The notes under the pieces were generated by a model. That model had not been told where the DNA came from, made no database searches, and was given only the letters and a program-made list of their open reading frames with translations. This document shows, piece by piece, positions 44,569 through 54,900 of a stretch of DNA of 64,000 nucleotides. The stretch spans positions 1,299,001 through 1,363,000 of the forward strand of contig NC_014816.1 of NCBI RefSeq assembly GCF_000175215.2. The letters run 5' to 3'. The translations under genes were made by a program, and so were the position numbers. Within the stretch, counting starts at the first letter, position 1. Every line of letters begins with the position of its first letter. The stretch is from Asticcacaulis excentricus CB 48. Lineage in GTDB: Bacteria; Pseudomonadota; Alphaproteobacteria; Caulobacterales; Caulobacteraceae.

Positions 44569-46329
44569 TCAGTTTTCATCCTTATACGGACTGGTGCCGC
44601 CGCGCGCGATAAAGCGATCCACGGCCTGTTCCATCACCGGTAGGGGCACGGAGCCTAGTTCCAGAACCGTGTCGTGGAAAGCGCGAATATCGAACTTCTC
44701 ACCGAGCGCCGCTTCGGCCTTGGCGCGGGTCTTCCAGATGGCCATTTCCCCCAGATAGTAGCTGAGCGCCTGACCCGGCCAGGCGATATAGCGATCCACC
44801 TCGGTGGTGATTTCGTGCTCAGACAGGGCGGTGTTTTCACGCAGGAAGGTGAGCGCCTGATCGCGGGTCCAGCCCTTGGCGTGCATCCCAGTATCGACCA
44901 CCAGACGCGCCGCGCGCCACATCTGATAACTCAGCATACCAAAGCGCTCATAGGGCGTCTGGTACATCCCCATTTCGACGCCCAGACGCTCGGAATAAAG
45001 CGCCCAGCCTTCGCCATAGGCCGAAATGTACCCGCTTTGGCGGAAGGGTGGCAGGCCCTTGTTTTCCATGGCAAGCGGCATCTGGAAGGCGTGGCCCGGT
45101 GCCGATTCGTGCAAGGTCAGGGCCATGACCGAATAGAGCGGGCGCGACGGCAGATTATAGGTATTGACCCAATAGCCACCCGGTCCGCCGCGACCGCTGG
45201 TGTAGAAGGGCGCGATTTCCGGAGCCACGGGGATAATCGCAAAGCGCATCCGAGGCAGACGGCCGAAATAGTCGCCGGCCTTACCGTCGAACATTTTGGC
45301 GGCCCAGGCCGAGCGGTCCAACAGTTCCTGCGGCGTTTTGGCATAGAATTGCTGATCGGTGCGCAGGAAGGTCAGGAAAGCTTTGAGATCGCCCTTGAAA
45401 CCGACCTCCTTCATCACCGCGTCCATTTCGCCGCGAATCTTGGCGACCTCATCCAGACCGATCTGGTGAATCTGGTCCGGTGTCAGGGTGAGGGTCGTGT
45501 ATTCGTAGATTTGGGCCTGATAGAAGTTGCGACCATCCGGCAGGTCGATAGCGGCGATGGAGGTTGTGGCCTTAGGCGTATATTCGCCATTGAGGAAGGT
45601 CAGTACGTTCTGGTGCGCGGGAATAACGCTCTTCTGTATGGCCTCAAGGCCCAGCTTTTTCAGTTCGGCCTGTTTGTCGGCCGCAATAGTCGCCGGGAAG
45701 TGTTTGAACGGCTTATAGAAGGGGTTGGCCTCGCCCTTGGCCTCAATGACTTGCGTCAGTGAGACATCACGGCCTTGCAGCGAAACACGCGGCAGGGTGA
45801 AGCCGCGCTTGAGGCCTGAGCGCATATTGTCGATATTCTGACCGAAATAGCGCGGCATGTCGCCGAGTGTTTTGATATAGTTGCGATAATCGGCCTCAGT
45901 GCGCAAGGTGCCGCTGGCGATATAGTTCAGATCAGCCCAGAATGAGGTATCGCCGGCGAGAGGTCGTTCATAGAGTTTATAGACCTGCCCGTTGATCAGG
46001 GTTTCGATTTGAAAGCGATAGACGCGGTAATTGTCAGCGTCCTTTTCCGACAGCTTGCTGGTGTCGATCGCATCAAGTTCTTTCAGCACATTCTGCCAAT
46101 AGGCCAGTTTCTTGTCCTGAGCCGCCTTTGAGACGTCGGGCAGGCCGCCAGTGCGCTGATCGGCGGGCGTGTCCTCATTGGCCGCGGACTGTTTGCCGCG
46201 CCATTCCCATTCGGTTTTGTAGATCGTCTCGAACTTTGCCTGCACCGCCGGATCGACCTCAGCCCAGACGGGCAGGGCGGAACTGACGAGAATGACAGAC
46301 AGGGCGGTGGCGCGCAGAAGGGCTTTCAT
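44569..46329 (-). CDS. DUF885 family putative metallopeptidase, secreted
   Basis: 586 residues with a Sec signal peptide (MKALLRATALSVILVSSAL...VWA). The DUF885 core includes the zinc-binding motif LHESAPGHAFQ (~405, HExxPGH type), 'YGEGWALYSERLGVEMG', and the late glutamate region 'TTEVDRYIAWPGQALSYYLGE'. Proteins of this family are thought to be periplasmic or lipoprotein dipeptidases/carboxypeptidases; the exact activity is unproven. The GNAT gene follows directly, nearly overlapping. Confidence 0.88.
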   Translation of the reverse strand: MKALLRATALSVILVSSALPVWAEVDPAVQAKFETIYKTEWEWRGKQSAANEDTPADQRTGGLPDVSKAAQDKKLAYWQNVLKELDAIDTSKLSEKDADNYRVYRFQIETLINGQVYKLYERPLAGDTSFWADLNYIASGTLRTEADYRNYIKTLGDMPRYFGQNIDNMRSGLKRGFTLPRVSLQGRDVSLTQVIEAKGEANPFYKPFKHFPATIAADKQAELKKLGLEAIQKSVIPAHQNVLTFLNGEYTPKATTSIAAIDLPDGRNFYQAQIYEYTTLTLTPDQIHQIGLDEVAKIRGEMDAVMKEVGFKGDLKAFLTFLRTDQQFYAKTPQELLDRSAWAAKMFDGKAGDYFGRLPRMRFAIIPVAPEIAPFYTSGRGGPGGYWVNTYNLPSRPLYSVMALTLHESAPGHAFQMPLAMENKGLPPFRQSGYISAYGEGWALYSERLGVEMGMYQTPYERFGMLSYQMWRAARLVVDTGMHAKGWTRDQALTFLRENTALSEHEITTEVDRYIAWPGQALSYYLGEMAIWKTRAKAEAALGEKFDIRAFHDTVLELGSVPLPVMEQAVDRFIARGGTSPYKDEN

Positions 46330-46438
46330 GAGATCACTCTGTGAGGCGTGGCAATGCCAAAATGTATACCGTATAATTTGAACTTGGCAATCCGAGTTAT
46401 ACCGTAACAGCTAATTAAACCGCACCCGCACTGAGCTC

Positions 46439-47695
46439 TCAGGCGGCGTAACGCTTAAGGCTTAGATCATGCGTTTCAATGTCCGGTGTCTGGCCGCTGA
46501 TCAGGTCCGCCAGGAGCTTGCCCGAACCGCACGACATGGTCCAGCCCAGCGTACCGTGGCCGGTATTGAGCCACAGATTGCCAAAGCGCGTCGGGCCGAT
46601 GATCGGCGTGCCGTCCGGCGTCATCGGGCGCAGGCCCGACCACAGGTTCGGGTGATTGAGGTCACCCGCTCCGCCAAACAGGTCTTCAACGACGTGTTTG
46701 AGCGTGTTGAGGCGTGCTTCGGGCAGGTCCTTCGAAAAACCAGCGATCTCGGCCATGCCACCGACGCGGATGCGCGTACCCAGGCGCGTAATGGCCACCT
46801 TGTGCGCTTCGTCCATGACGGTTGAAAGGGGCGCACGGGATTGATCAATGATGGACAGGGTCAGAGAATAGCCCTTGACCGGATAGACCGGCACGTCAAG
46901 GCCCAGCGGTTGCAGGAAGGCGGGCGTATAGCTGCCCAGAGCCGCCACGAACAGATCGGCCTCGACATCGCCATCGGCGGTCTGCACCGCCTTGATACGT
47001 TCGCCCTCGCAGACCAGCCCGCGCAGATCGACGCCATAGCGGAACACCACACCCGCCGCCTCAGCTTTTGCAGACAAGGCATTGGTAAATTTGAAACAAT
47101 CTCCGGTTTCATCATTGGGCAGACGTAAGCCCCCAACGATCTTGTGACGCGAGGCCGCAAGCCCCGGTTCAGCGGCGACACAGCCGTCCGTATCGAGCAG
47201 TTCAAACGGCACACCGCCGTCTTTCAGCACCTGAATATCCTTAGCAAGGCCGTCGATTTGCTTTTGTGTGCGAAAGACCTCCAGCGTGCCTTTTGTGCGT
47301 TCATCATAGCGGATGCCGATATCCTGACGCAGGGCCATCAGGCAGTCACGGCTATATTCGGCGACGCGAACCATTCGGCCCTTGTTGCGCTTGTAACTCG
47401 CGTTGTTGCAGTTCATCAGCATCTGCCACATCCAGCGCACGGCCTTCGGGTCGAGGTTGGGGCGGATGATCAGCGGGGCGTGGTTCATGAACAGCCAACG
47501 CAGCGCCTTTTGCGGGATGCCTGGTGCTGCCCAAGGCGAAGAATAGCCGGGCGAAATCTCTCCGGCATTGGCAAAGGAGGTTTCGAGCGCCGGGCCCGGC
47601 TGACGGTCAATGACCGTGACCTCATGCCCGGCCTGACGCAGGTACCAGGCCGAGGTGACGCCAATGACTCCGGCCCCCAGAACGACGATCTTCAT
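46439..47695 (-). CDS. dadA: D-amino acid dehydrogenase DadA
   Basis: FAD-dependent membrane-associated enzyme that oxidises D-alanine and other D-amino acids to keto acids and passes electrons to the respiratory chain. The 418-residue protein has VLGAGVIGVTSAWYLRQAG (FAD-binding GxGxxG), 'FANAGEISPGYSSPWAAPG', 'YPVKGYSLT', and 'NTGHGTLGWTMSCGSGK', all DadA signatures. It follows alr by 3 bp, which makes a catabolic dad operon: alr makes D-alanine, DadA degrades it. The divergent Lrp-type gene is the likely regulator. Confidence 0.96.
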   Translation of the reverse strand: MKIVVLGAGVIGVTSAWYLRQAGHEVTVIDRQPGPALETSFANAGEISPGYSSPWAAPGIPQKALRWLFMNHAPLIIRPNLDPKAVRWMWQMLMNCNNASYKRNKGRMVRVAEYSRDCLMALRQDIGIRYDERTKGTLEVFRTQKQIDGLAKDIQVLKDGGVPFELLDTDGCVAAEPGLAASRHKIVGGLRLPNDETGDCFKFTNALSAKAEAAGVVFRYGVDLRGLVCEGERIKAVQTADGDVEADLFVAALGSYTPAFLQPLGLDVPVYPVKGYSLTLSIIDQSRAPLSTVMDEAHKVAITRLGTRIRVGGMAEIAGFSKDLPEARLNTLKHVVEDLFGGAGDLNHPNLWSGLRPMTPDGTPIIGPTRFGNLWLNTGHGTLGWTMSCGSGKLLADLISGQTPDIETHDLSLKRYAA

Positions 47696-47698
47696 GCC

Positions 47699-48829
47699 TC
47701 AGCCCTCCGCAACGATGAGGTGACGGTGATAGCGCGGACCCAGTTGGGTCAGGATTTCGTAAGCGATGGTGCCCGCCGCTTCGGCCACAGCGTCCAGCGA
47801 CTGATGCGGGCCGATCAGTTCGACAAAATCGCCGGTCTTAAGCGTGCCTTCGGGCAGGGCGTCTATGTCAATAATGATAGAGTCCATCGACACGCGGCCG
47901 ATAAACGGCAGACGCGTGCCCTTGAAATAGACCGCGCCCTGATCCCCCAGCCGACGTGGCAGACCGTCCGCATACCCGGCCGATAGGGTGGCCAGACGTT
48001 TGGGCGCGTCGGTCACTACTGTGCCGCCATACCCAATGCGCGTCCCAGCGGGGACAGTGCGCGTCTGAAGGACGGCCAGATCGAGCGCAATGACCGGCTG
48101 CATGGGATTGGGCCGGTCGAGGTGTGGCGCGGCCCCGTACAAGGCAATTCCGGGACGGCACAGATCGGCGTGGTATTCCGCCCCCAGGAATAGCCCACCG
48201 GAATTGGCAAAGCACAAAGGTGTATCGGGAAACAGGCGCGAGGCCATTTCAAAGGCTTCGAGTTGCTGGCCATTGGCCGGATTGGCGGGCTCATCGGCAC
48301 AGGCCAGATGGCTCATCAGATAGTCGATACGCAAGCCCTGAAGACGCTCCTGTGCGGTGGCCAGCGCCTTGAGGTCTTCGGGCATGAAACCTAGCCGCGA
48401 CATGCCCGTATCAACCTGCAACAGGGCGGGCAGGGTCTGCCCCCTCTGGCGCGCTACGGCAGCCCAGGCGTCGAGCTGTTCGGGGCAGTCGAGGACAGGG
48501 ATCAGCCGGGCTTCGGCGGCGCGGGCTTCGCTGCCGGGCGTCAGTCCGTTCAACACATAGAGCGCGGCATCTGTGGGCAGATGCGAGCGGAGTTCGAACG
48601 CTTCGCGCGTCAGGGCTACGAAGAAATGGCGGCAACCGACGGCGTGCAGCGTGGCGCTCACCGCCTTGACCCCCAGACCATAGGCATCAGCCTTGACCAC
48701 GGCGCTGACCGGGGTAGGGGCCGCCAACTGACACAGTTTAAGATAGTTGGCTTTCAGAGCGCCAAGATCGACGCGCAAAATTCCGCCCGCGCCGTTTGTC
48801 AAAGCCTCATTCGCCAGAGCCTGATCCAT
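47699..48829 (-). CDS. alr: Alanine racemase (catabolic, dadX-type)
   Basis: PLP enzyme that interconverts L- and D-alanine. The 376 residues include the PLP-lysine motif AVVKADAYGLG (Lys ~46) and the catalytic tyrosine region RIGYGGTVV. The 'DTGMSRLGF' and 'VSMDSIIIDID' segments are also conserved. It is the first gene of the two-gene operon with dadA, which suggests a role in alanine catabolism (dadX) rather than only cell-wall synthesis. Confidence 0.95.
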   Translation of the reverse strand: MDQALANEALTNGAGGILRVDLGALKANYLKLCQLAAPTPVSAVVKADAYGLGVKAVSATLHAVGCRHFFVALTREAFELRSHLPTDAALYVLNGLTPGSEARAAEARLIPVLDCPEQLDAWAAVARQRGQTLPALLQVDTGMSRLGFMPEDLKALATAQERLQGLRIDYLMSHLACADEPANPANGQQLEAFEMASRLFPDTPLCFANSGGLFLGAEYHADLCRPGIALYGAAPHLDRPNPMQPVIALDLAVLQTRTVPAGTRIGYGGTVVTDAPKRLATLSAGYADGLPRRLGDQGAVYFKGTRLPFIGRVSMDSIIIDIDALPEGTLKTGDFVELIGPHQSLDAVAEAAGTIAYEILTQLGPRYHRHLIVAEG

Positions 48830-48892
48830 GCCGCTATCCTTCCGCCAGTAACGGTGAGATTAACGCAAGGATCGTCGAATGTTCGTGCTATT

Positions 48893-48919
48893 TGACGTGA
48901 TTAGTTCATATATGCGTCA
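48893..48919. promoter_or_regulatory. Candidate regulator site in the dad-lrp intergenic region
   Basis: An inverted repeat TGACG-N17-CGTCA (48893-48919) sits midway between the divergent alr and lrp starts, about 40 bp upstream of the lrp start. Lrp-family binding is plausible, since the gene next to it encodes one, but no consensus was tested. Confidence 0.35.
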
Positions 48920-48958
48920 CATGTCGCAACATTTGTTGGTATTGAGAAAGAATCTGTC

Positions 48959-49411
48959 ATGCGCCCTCTCGATGCGGTGGACCGCAGCCTAATCCGGCTT
49001 CTTCGGCTCAACGCGCGGATGAGCAATGCCCGACTGGCCGCCGAAGTGGGACTGTCGCCGTCGGCCTGCCTGCGGCGCATTCAGTTACTAGAAAAGAGTG
49101 GCGTCATCCGCGGCTATACGGCCCTGATCGGCGAAGAGGTCGAGGGTGAGCCTATAGCGGTCATTATCCGCATCTCGCTGGAGCGTCAGAGCGAGGGGAC
49201 GCTGCGACGCTTTGAGGCAGCGGTGCGGCGTTATCCGGAAATCCGGGAATGCCTGCTGATGACCGGGGATGCCGACTATGTGCTGCGCGTTGATATTGCC
49301 GACGCGCGCGAATTCGAACGCATCCACACCGAGGTCTTATCGAAGCTCCCCGGCGTGCAGCGTATCCATTCCAGCTTTTCGATCCGCAATGTGCTGGCGC
49401 GGGCGGTGTGA
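48959..49411 (+). CDS. Lrp/AsnC family transcriptional regulator
   Basis: 150 residues: N-terminal HTH ('DAVDRSLIRLLRLNARMSNARLAAEVGLSPSACLRRIQLLE') and the C-terminal RAM domain with 'CLLMTGDADYVLRVDIAD'. Divergent from alr-dadA, so probably the alanine-responsive activator of that operon (DadR/BkdR-like). Its stop is immediately followed by the stop of the convergent glycosidase-like gene. Confidence 0.93.
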   Translation: MRPLDAVDRSLIRLLRLNARMSNARLAAEVGLSPSACLRRIQLLEKSGVIRGYTALIGEEVEGEPIAVIIRISLERQSEGTLRRFEAAVRRYPEIRECLLMTGDADYVLRVDIADAREFERIHTEVLSKLPGVQRIHSSFSIRNVLARAV

Positions 49412-50419
49412 CTACTTCGGCGGGGTCAGCCGTGCATCGACTGGCGCATTGCGATCCACCGTCAGCCAGCCATCGGGGCCGATCTTCAGTTCGGCCACCT
49501 GAATGACGGTGCGCTGGCCGTACTTGGGATCTGAAGCCGCTTCTTGCGCTTTGTATTGATGCACAAAGTAATAGATCAGGGCGCGGCCATTATTGACCAC
49601 TACGTCGGGGTGCTGGCCTTTGTCATTATCGGTCGCTTGCGTGCCTGGTTGTTCCAGCAGGCGGTTGGGTTGCGGCGTCCAGATCTTCAGATCCTCTGAG
49701 CGCAGGACGATAAGCCCTTTCCACACGTCGGCGATCAGCCAGTAATGGCCGCCGAACTGAAACACCTTCGGCCCTTCGGCATTGACATCGATGACCGGAT
49801 CGGGCTGACGCACCCATGAGGTCAGGTCCCGACTTTCGAGTACAAACAAGCGGCTGCCCCTGCGCTCATCCTTGTACCATAACCGATAGAGGCCATCCTT
49901 CTGAAGAACGCTGGCGTCAATTGCGCGGTCGGTCCCCAGATCCAGCCGCTCACCACAGGTCCAGTTTTTGAGGTCCGGGCTGGTCAGGTGAACGATAAAG
50001 CGCCCGGCCTTCCAGTCCTTGAAGACACCCGGCACGACCGTCAGCCACATATGATAGGTGCCCTTGTCAGCATAGACTTCCGGAGCCCATAGGGTTTCGC
50101 CTGTGCACGACAGCGGGATATCGGCCGTGCCCTGATAGGCCCAGTTCTCGCCGTCCTTTGAGGTCGCTACCCCGATGGGCGTGCCATGCACCCACGACAC
50201 GTCGCCGTCGGGCGTTTTCAACGTGGCGCGGCGATTGGTATAGAACATCTTCCAGTCTTTGGCCGCGCGGTCGTAGATGATCGACACGTCTGCCGCTCCG
50301 TCATAGACCGGGTCGCGGTAGAGGGGCTTGGGCGCGATGTACGACGCCTCGGCTGGGAGCAGGGCGGCACAGCCCCCCAGCGACAGGCTTAGAAGGGCGA
50401 GGCTGAGGCGCGTTTTCAT
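49412..50419 (-). CDS. GH43/GH32-fold glycosidase-like lipoprotein
   Basis: 335 residues with a lipoprotein signal (LSLGGC, Cys about 17). The five-bladed beta-propeller glycosidase pattern is visible: 'DPVYDGAADVSIIYDRAAKDWKMFYTNRR', 'ETLWAPEVYADKGTYHMWLTV', 'IDASVLQKDGLYRLWYKDE', 'VNAEGPKVFQFGGHYWLIADVW'. Asp (DGAAD) and Glu (NAEGPKVF) are placed as in GH43 catalytic residues. The substrate is unknown, perhaps an arabino- or xylo-oligosaccharide. ATG at 50419 has AAGGGA upstream; upstream in-frame codons to 50524 look non-coding. Confidence 0.85.
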   Translation of the reverse strand: MKTRLSLALLSLSLGGCAALLPAEASYIAPKPLYRDPVYDGAADVSIIYDRAAKDWKMFYTNRRATLKTPDGDVSWVHGTPIGVATSKDGENWAYQGTADIPLSCTGETLWAPEVYADKGTYHMWLTVVPGVFKDWKAGRFIVHLTSPDLKNWTCGERLDLGTDRAIDASVLQKDGLYRLWYKDERRGSRLFVLESRDLTSWVRQPDPVIDVNAEGPKVFQFGGHYWLIADVWKGLIVLRSEDLKIWTPQPNRLLEQPGTQATDNDKGQHPDVVVNNGRALIYYFVHQYKAQEAASDPKYGQRTVIQVAELKIGPDGWLTVDRNAPVDARLTPPK

Positions 50420-50486
50420 CGGACGTTTCCCTTGGCTATTTGTCCGACTTATAGAGCAATTTCGTTCAATTCCAAGCGCTATCGCG

Positions 50487-50521
50487 CATAAGAAACGCCT
50501 GCCGAGCGGGTCGGCAGGCGT
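50487..50521 (-). terminator. Terminator after the RND efflux operon
   Basis: Perfect 11-bp stem ACGCCTGCCGA / TCGGCAGGCGT with a 5-base loop, followed on the minus strand by TTTCTTATG. It lies 20 bp past the stop of the outer-membrane channel gene. Confidence 0.8.
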
Positions 50522-50540
50522 CACAGTCCCCCAGAAGCGT

Positions 50541-51944
50541 TTACACCGTCCACTCGCCGCCCAAAGCGCGTATCAGGCGCACGGTTGCCTGATACTGCTG
50601 GGCGCGGACCTGAAGGTCCTGACGGCGGATACGCAGGTAGGAGCGCTGGGCATCGAGCACCTCAAGTTGTGAGACATAGCCGTGTTTGTAGCGCGCGTGC
50701 GACAAGTCTAGCGCCCGGCGCGCCGCCGCCAGACCGGTGGCCTGAGTCTCGGCTTCGCTGGACAGGCCTTCAATGTCCGAGAGGGCGTTTTCGACGTCGC
50801 CAAAGGCCAGCAGAACCGACTGACGATACTGCGCAAAGGCGATGGCCAGATCGCCCTGCGCCAGTTCGATGCCGGCCTTGCGTTGTCCGCCGTCGAAAAT
50901 CGCCTGAGCGACAATTGCCGTGACCGACCAGTTGCGCGCGCTATCAGAGAAGACGTCCGACAACTCATTCGACGCGCCCCCGGCAGAGGCGGTCAGGCTG
51001 AGGCGCGGGAACCACGCGGCTTTGGCGATGCCGACGCGCTTTTGGGCTGCCTGCATGATCTTTTCGGCGGCGGTGACGTCCGGGCGACGCGTCAGAAGCT
51101 CAGACGGCAGCCCCGCCGGGATCAGCGGCACGGCCCCGGCCCAGGGTTGCGTTTCCCACGCCTTGGCCTCGACGCGGAAGGTCGAAGGCAGGTCGCCAAC
51201 CAGCAGACCCAGGGCGTTTTCCACCTGCGCACGCTGGCGGTCGAGCGCCTTCAGTTCGGCCTCGGTCGTGGCAACTTCGGTTTGCAGACGCACGACATCG
51301 AGTTCGGCGACTTCACCGGCTGCGTAGCGGTTTTGCGTGACGCTGAGCGTGCCCTGATAGGCCTCTAGCGTTTCGGCCACGATGGCACGGTCTTCATCCA
51401 GGGCGCGCAGGGCGAAATAGGTCTCGGCCACCGCACCCTGAACGAGCAGTTGCGCCCATTTCGCATTGTCTTCGGCGGCGGTGGCATCGAGCGTCGCCGC
51501 TTGCGTCGCCTTCAAGAGGCGCCCGGACAAATCGACCTCGTAACCGAGATCGAGACCGGCCGCGTGCAGGGTTGAGGCCTTGGGCGACTGACCCGTTTGC
51601 GAGGCGCGCGACGATTGCAGCCCGGCGCTGACCTGCGGCAACTGCACGGCGCGGGCCTGACGGATCAGGGCGCGGGCCTGCTGTACGCGGGCGGCAGCGA
51701 TGGCCACATCCGTATTGTGGGTCATGGCGCGCGCTTCGAGATCGTCGAGCGCCGGGTCACTGAAGATCAGCCAGAAGGCGTCGGCCCTTTGGGCCAGAGG
51801 CGGCGTGGTGGTCTCGTTCGTGGCCGGGGCCTTGAAGGCCGCCGGTGGGGTGAGGCCTGCATCCTTCGCCAGGGGTTCGCCAGCGCAGCCCGTCAGAAGC
51901 AGGGCTGCAAAACTTAAGGGTATCAGATGTTTATATCGAGACAT
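50541..51944 (-). CDS. Outer-membrane efflux channel lipoprotein (NodT/OprM family)
   Basis: TolC-type trimeric duct of an efflux pump. The 467-residue protein has a lipobox (LTGC), then two homologous helical halves with 'AIAAARVQQARALIRQARAVQLPQVSAG' and 'GLPSELLTRRPDVTAAEKIMQAAQKRVGIAKAAWFPRLSLTASAG'; the RRPD motif is typical of NodT-type lipoproteins. It overlaps the pump gene by one base and forms the third gene of the operon membrane fusion protein - pump - channel. Confidence 0.94.
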   Translation of the reverse strand: MSRYKHLIPLSFAALLLTGCAGEPLAKDAGLTPPAAFKAPATNETTTPPLAQRADAFWLIFSDPALDDLEARAMTHNTDVAIAAARVQQARALIRQARAVQLPQVSAGLQSSRASQTGQSPKASTLHAAGLDLGYEVDLSGRLLKATQAATLDATAAEDNAKWAQLLVQGAVAETYFALRALDEDRAIVAETLEAYQGTLSVTQNRYAAGEVAELDVVRLQTEVATTEAELKALDRQRAQVENALGLLVGDLPSTFRVEAKAWETQPWAGAVPLIPAGLPSELLTRRPDVTAAEKIMQAAQKRVGIAKAAWFPRLSLTASAGGASNELSDVFSDSARNWSVTAIVAQAIFDGGQRKAGIELAQGDLAIAFAQYRQSVLLAFGDVENALSDIEGLSSEAETQATGLAAARRALDLSHARYKHGYVSQLEVLDAQRSYLRIRRQDLQVRAQQYQATVRLIRALGGEWTV

Positions 51945-54900
51945 TAATGTGCCTCCGGATGTGAGTTCAGTGTGGGGGTGCTCGGCGCGGGGTCGATCCC
52001 TTCGTGGCTGGACTCATCGGGGTGGGTGTGAGCCTTGAGCGGACGGTTGCCGGTCAGGGCGCGCAGGGTGACGTAGAAGACGGGCGTCAGGAACAGGCCG
52101 AAAATGGTGGCTCCGATCATGCCGGCAAAGACGGCGACACCCATGGCGTGGCGCATTTCCGAACCGGCCCCGTGCGCCAGCACGAGAGGCAGGACGCCCA
52201 TGATGAAGGCGATGGAGGTCATCAGGATCGGGCGCAGACGCAGGCGGCTGGCCTCGATAGCGGCCTGTAGAGGTTTGTGTCCGGCCAGTTCCAGCTCGCG
52301 GGCAAATTCCACGATCAGGATGGCGTTCTTGGCCGACAACCCCACCAGAACGAACAGGCCGATCTGAGTGAAGATGTTGTTGTCGCCGCCCGAAATCCAC
52401 ACGCCGGTGATAGCGGCCAGGAGGCCCATCGGGACGATCAGAAGGATCGACAGCGGCAGGACCAGACTTTCATACTGCGCCGCCAGTACGAGGAAGACGA
52501 GCAGGATGACCAGCGGGAAGATGATGGCTGAGGAGTCACCGGCCAAAATCTGCTGATAGGTAAGGTCGGTCCATTCGTACTCAATCCCCGGCGGCAGGAC
52601 TTCGGCAGCGATTTTGGCGGCGGCCGCTTCCGCCTGACCGGAGGAGAAGCCGGGGGCGGGGCCACCATTGATGTCGGCGGCCAGATAGCCGTTATAGCGG
52701 GTAGCATTCACCGGCCCAAAGGATGGCTCGACCTTCAGAAGCGCCGACAGGGGGATCATCTCGCCGCTGCCTGAGCGTACCTTGAGCTGACCAATGTCTT
52801 CCGGGCGGGCGCGATAGGGCGCATCGGCCTGAAGACGGACCGAGTAGGTCCGGCCGAACTTGTTGAAGTCGTTGACATACATCGAGCCCAGATAAATCTG
52901 CATGGTGTCGAAGACATCCTGGACATTGACACCAAGCTGACGGGCCTTGACGCGATCAATGTCGGCATAGACCTGCGGCACATTGATCTGATAGTTGGAG
53001 AAGACCCCGGCCAGTTCCTTGGTTTGATAGGCCTTGGCGACAAAGGCCTTGGTGGCCTGATCGAGCGCTTCGGGCCCAAGCGCGCCGCGATCCTGAAGCT
53101 GAAGCTTGAAGCCACCCGTGGTGCCGAGGCCGAGAATCGGCGGCGGTGGGAAGACGACGACATAGGCGTCACCAATGCCCAGAAATTTCTGGTTCAGCGC
53201 ACCGGCAATGGTGCCGGCGTCGAGATGGTTTTTGCCGCGTTCCTCAAAAGAGTCGAGCGCCAGAAACACCACCGCGGAGTTGGACGCCAGGGTAAAACCG
53301 TTGATCGACAGTCCGGGGAAGGCCAGGGCGTCCTTAACGCCGTCCTGCTTCATGGCGATATCGGTCATGGCGCGTGACGCGGCCTCGGTGCGGTCGAGCG
53401 TAGCGCCGTCGGGAAGCTGGACCATACCAACCAGATACTGCTTATCCTGCGCCGGGATAAAGCCGGTGGGGACGGTCTTGAACACGAACATGGTGGCCAG
53501 CACCAGCACCGCATAGACGCCCAGCATCATGGCCTTGCGCGAAATGATGCCGCCCAGACCTTTGCCGTAGTTTTCTGACGAACGATGGAAGAAGCGGTTG
53601 AACAGGCGGAAGAAGCCGCCCAGCCAGCGGTCCATGAAGCGCGTCAGGACGTCCTTCTTGGCGTGATGATCCTTGAGCAGGAGTGCCGCCAGAGCTGGGG
53701 ACAGGGTGAGCGAGTTGATGGCCGAAATGACAGTCGAAATGGCGATGGTCAGCGAGAACTGACGATAGAACTGACCCGACAGGCCGGTGATGAAGGCCAG
53801 CGGCACGAAGACCGCGGCCAGTACCAGGGCGATAGCGATGATGGGACCGGAGACTTCGCGCATGGCCTGATAGGTGGCCTCCTTGGGCGATTTACCGGCT
53901 TCGATATTGCGCTCGACGTTTTCGACGACGACTATGGCATCATCGACGACGATGCCGATGGCCAGAACGAGGCCGAACAAAGTCAGGGCATTGATCGAGA
54001 AGCCAAAGGCGTGCATCACCGCGAAGGTGCCTATGACGGACACGGGCACGGCCAGCAGCGGGATGATCGAGGCGCGCCAAGTCTGAAGGAAGACGATGAC
54101 GACGATCACCACCAGCAGGATGGCTTCGAGCAGGGTGTGGATCACCGAGTCGATGGATTCCTGCACATATTCGGTCGTGTCGTAGGCGATGCGGTATTCG
54201 ACGCCTTCGGGCATGGTCTTCTGAAGTTCGGCCATCGCCTTTTTGACGTCGGCAGACACTTTCAGCGAATTGGCCCCGGCCTGTTCAAAGATGGGGATTC
54301 CGACGGCCTTCTGATTGTTCAGCAGCGAGCGCAGCGAATAGTCCGCGGCCCCCAGCTCGACGCGGGCCACGTCCCCCAGATAGGTGACAGCACCGTTATC
54401 TGAGCGGACAATGATGTTGCGGAAGTCCTCTTCGGTCTTCAGGCGACCCTGCGCATTGACCGACATCTGAAGCGTGATGTCAGGCTGTCCGGGCGAGGCC
54501 CCGACGATACCGGCGGCGGCCTGCACGTTTTCGCCGCGCACGGCATTGGCGACGTCCGACGCCGACAGGCCGCGTTCGGCGACCTTTTGCGGGTCGAGCC
54601 AGATGCGCATGGAATATTCGCCGCCGCCGAACATCTGGATCGGGGCGACGCCTTCGATCTTTTGCAGGCGGTCCTTGACGTGGATCAGGGCGTAGTTGCG
54701 CAGATAGTTTTCGTCATAACGCCCATTAGGCGAGACAAGGTGCACCACCAGCGGCAGGGAGGACTGGCTCTTTTGCGTGGTGACGCCCAGCGCCCGCACG
54801 TCTGAGGGCAGGCGAGCCTCGGCCTGAGACACGCGGTTTTGCACCATCTGCTGGGCCAGGTCCGGATTGGTGCCCAACTTGAAGGTGAGGGTCAGGGTCA

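Noticed and set aside
53585..54403. Open frame of 272 codons antisense to the RND pump
   Set aside because: Low-complexity Asp/Gly/His/Gln-rich shadow of transmembrane codons of the pump gene.
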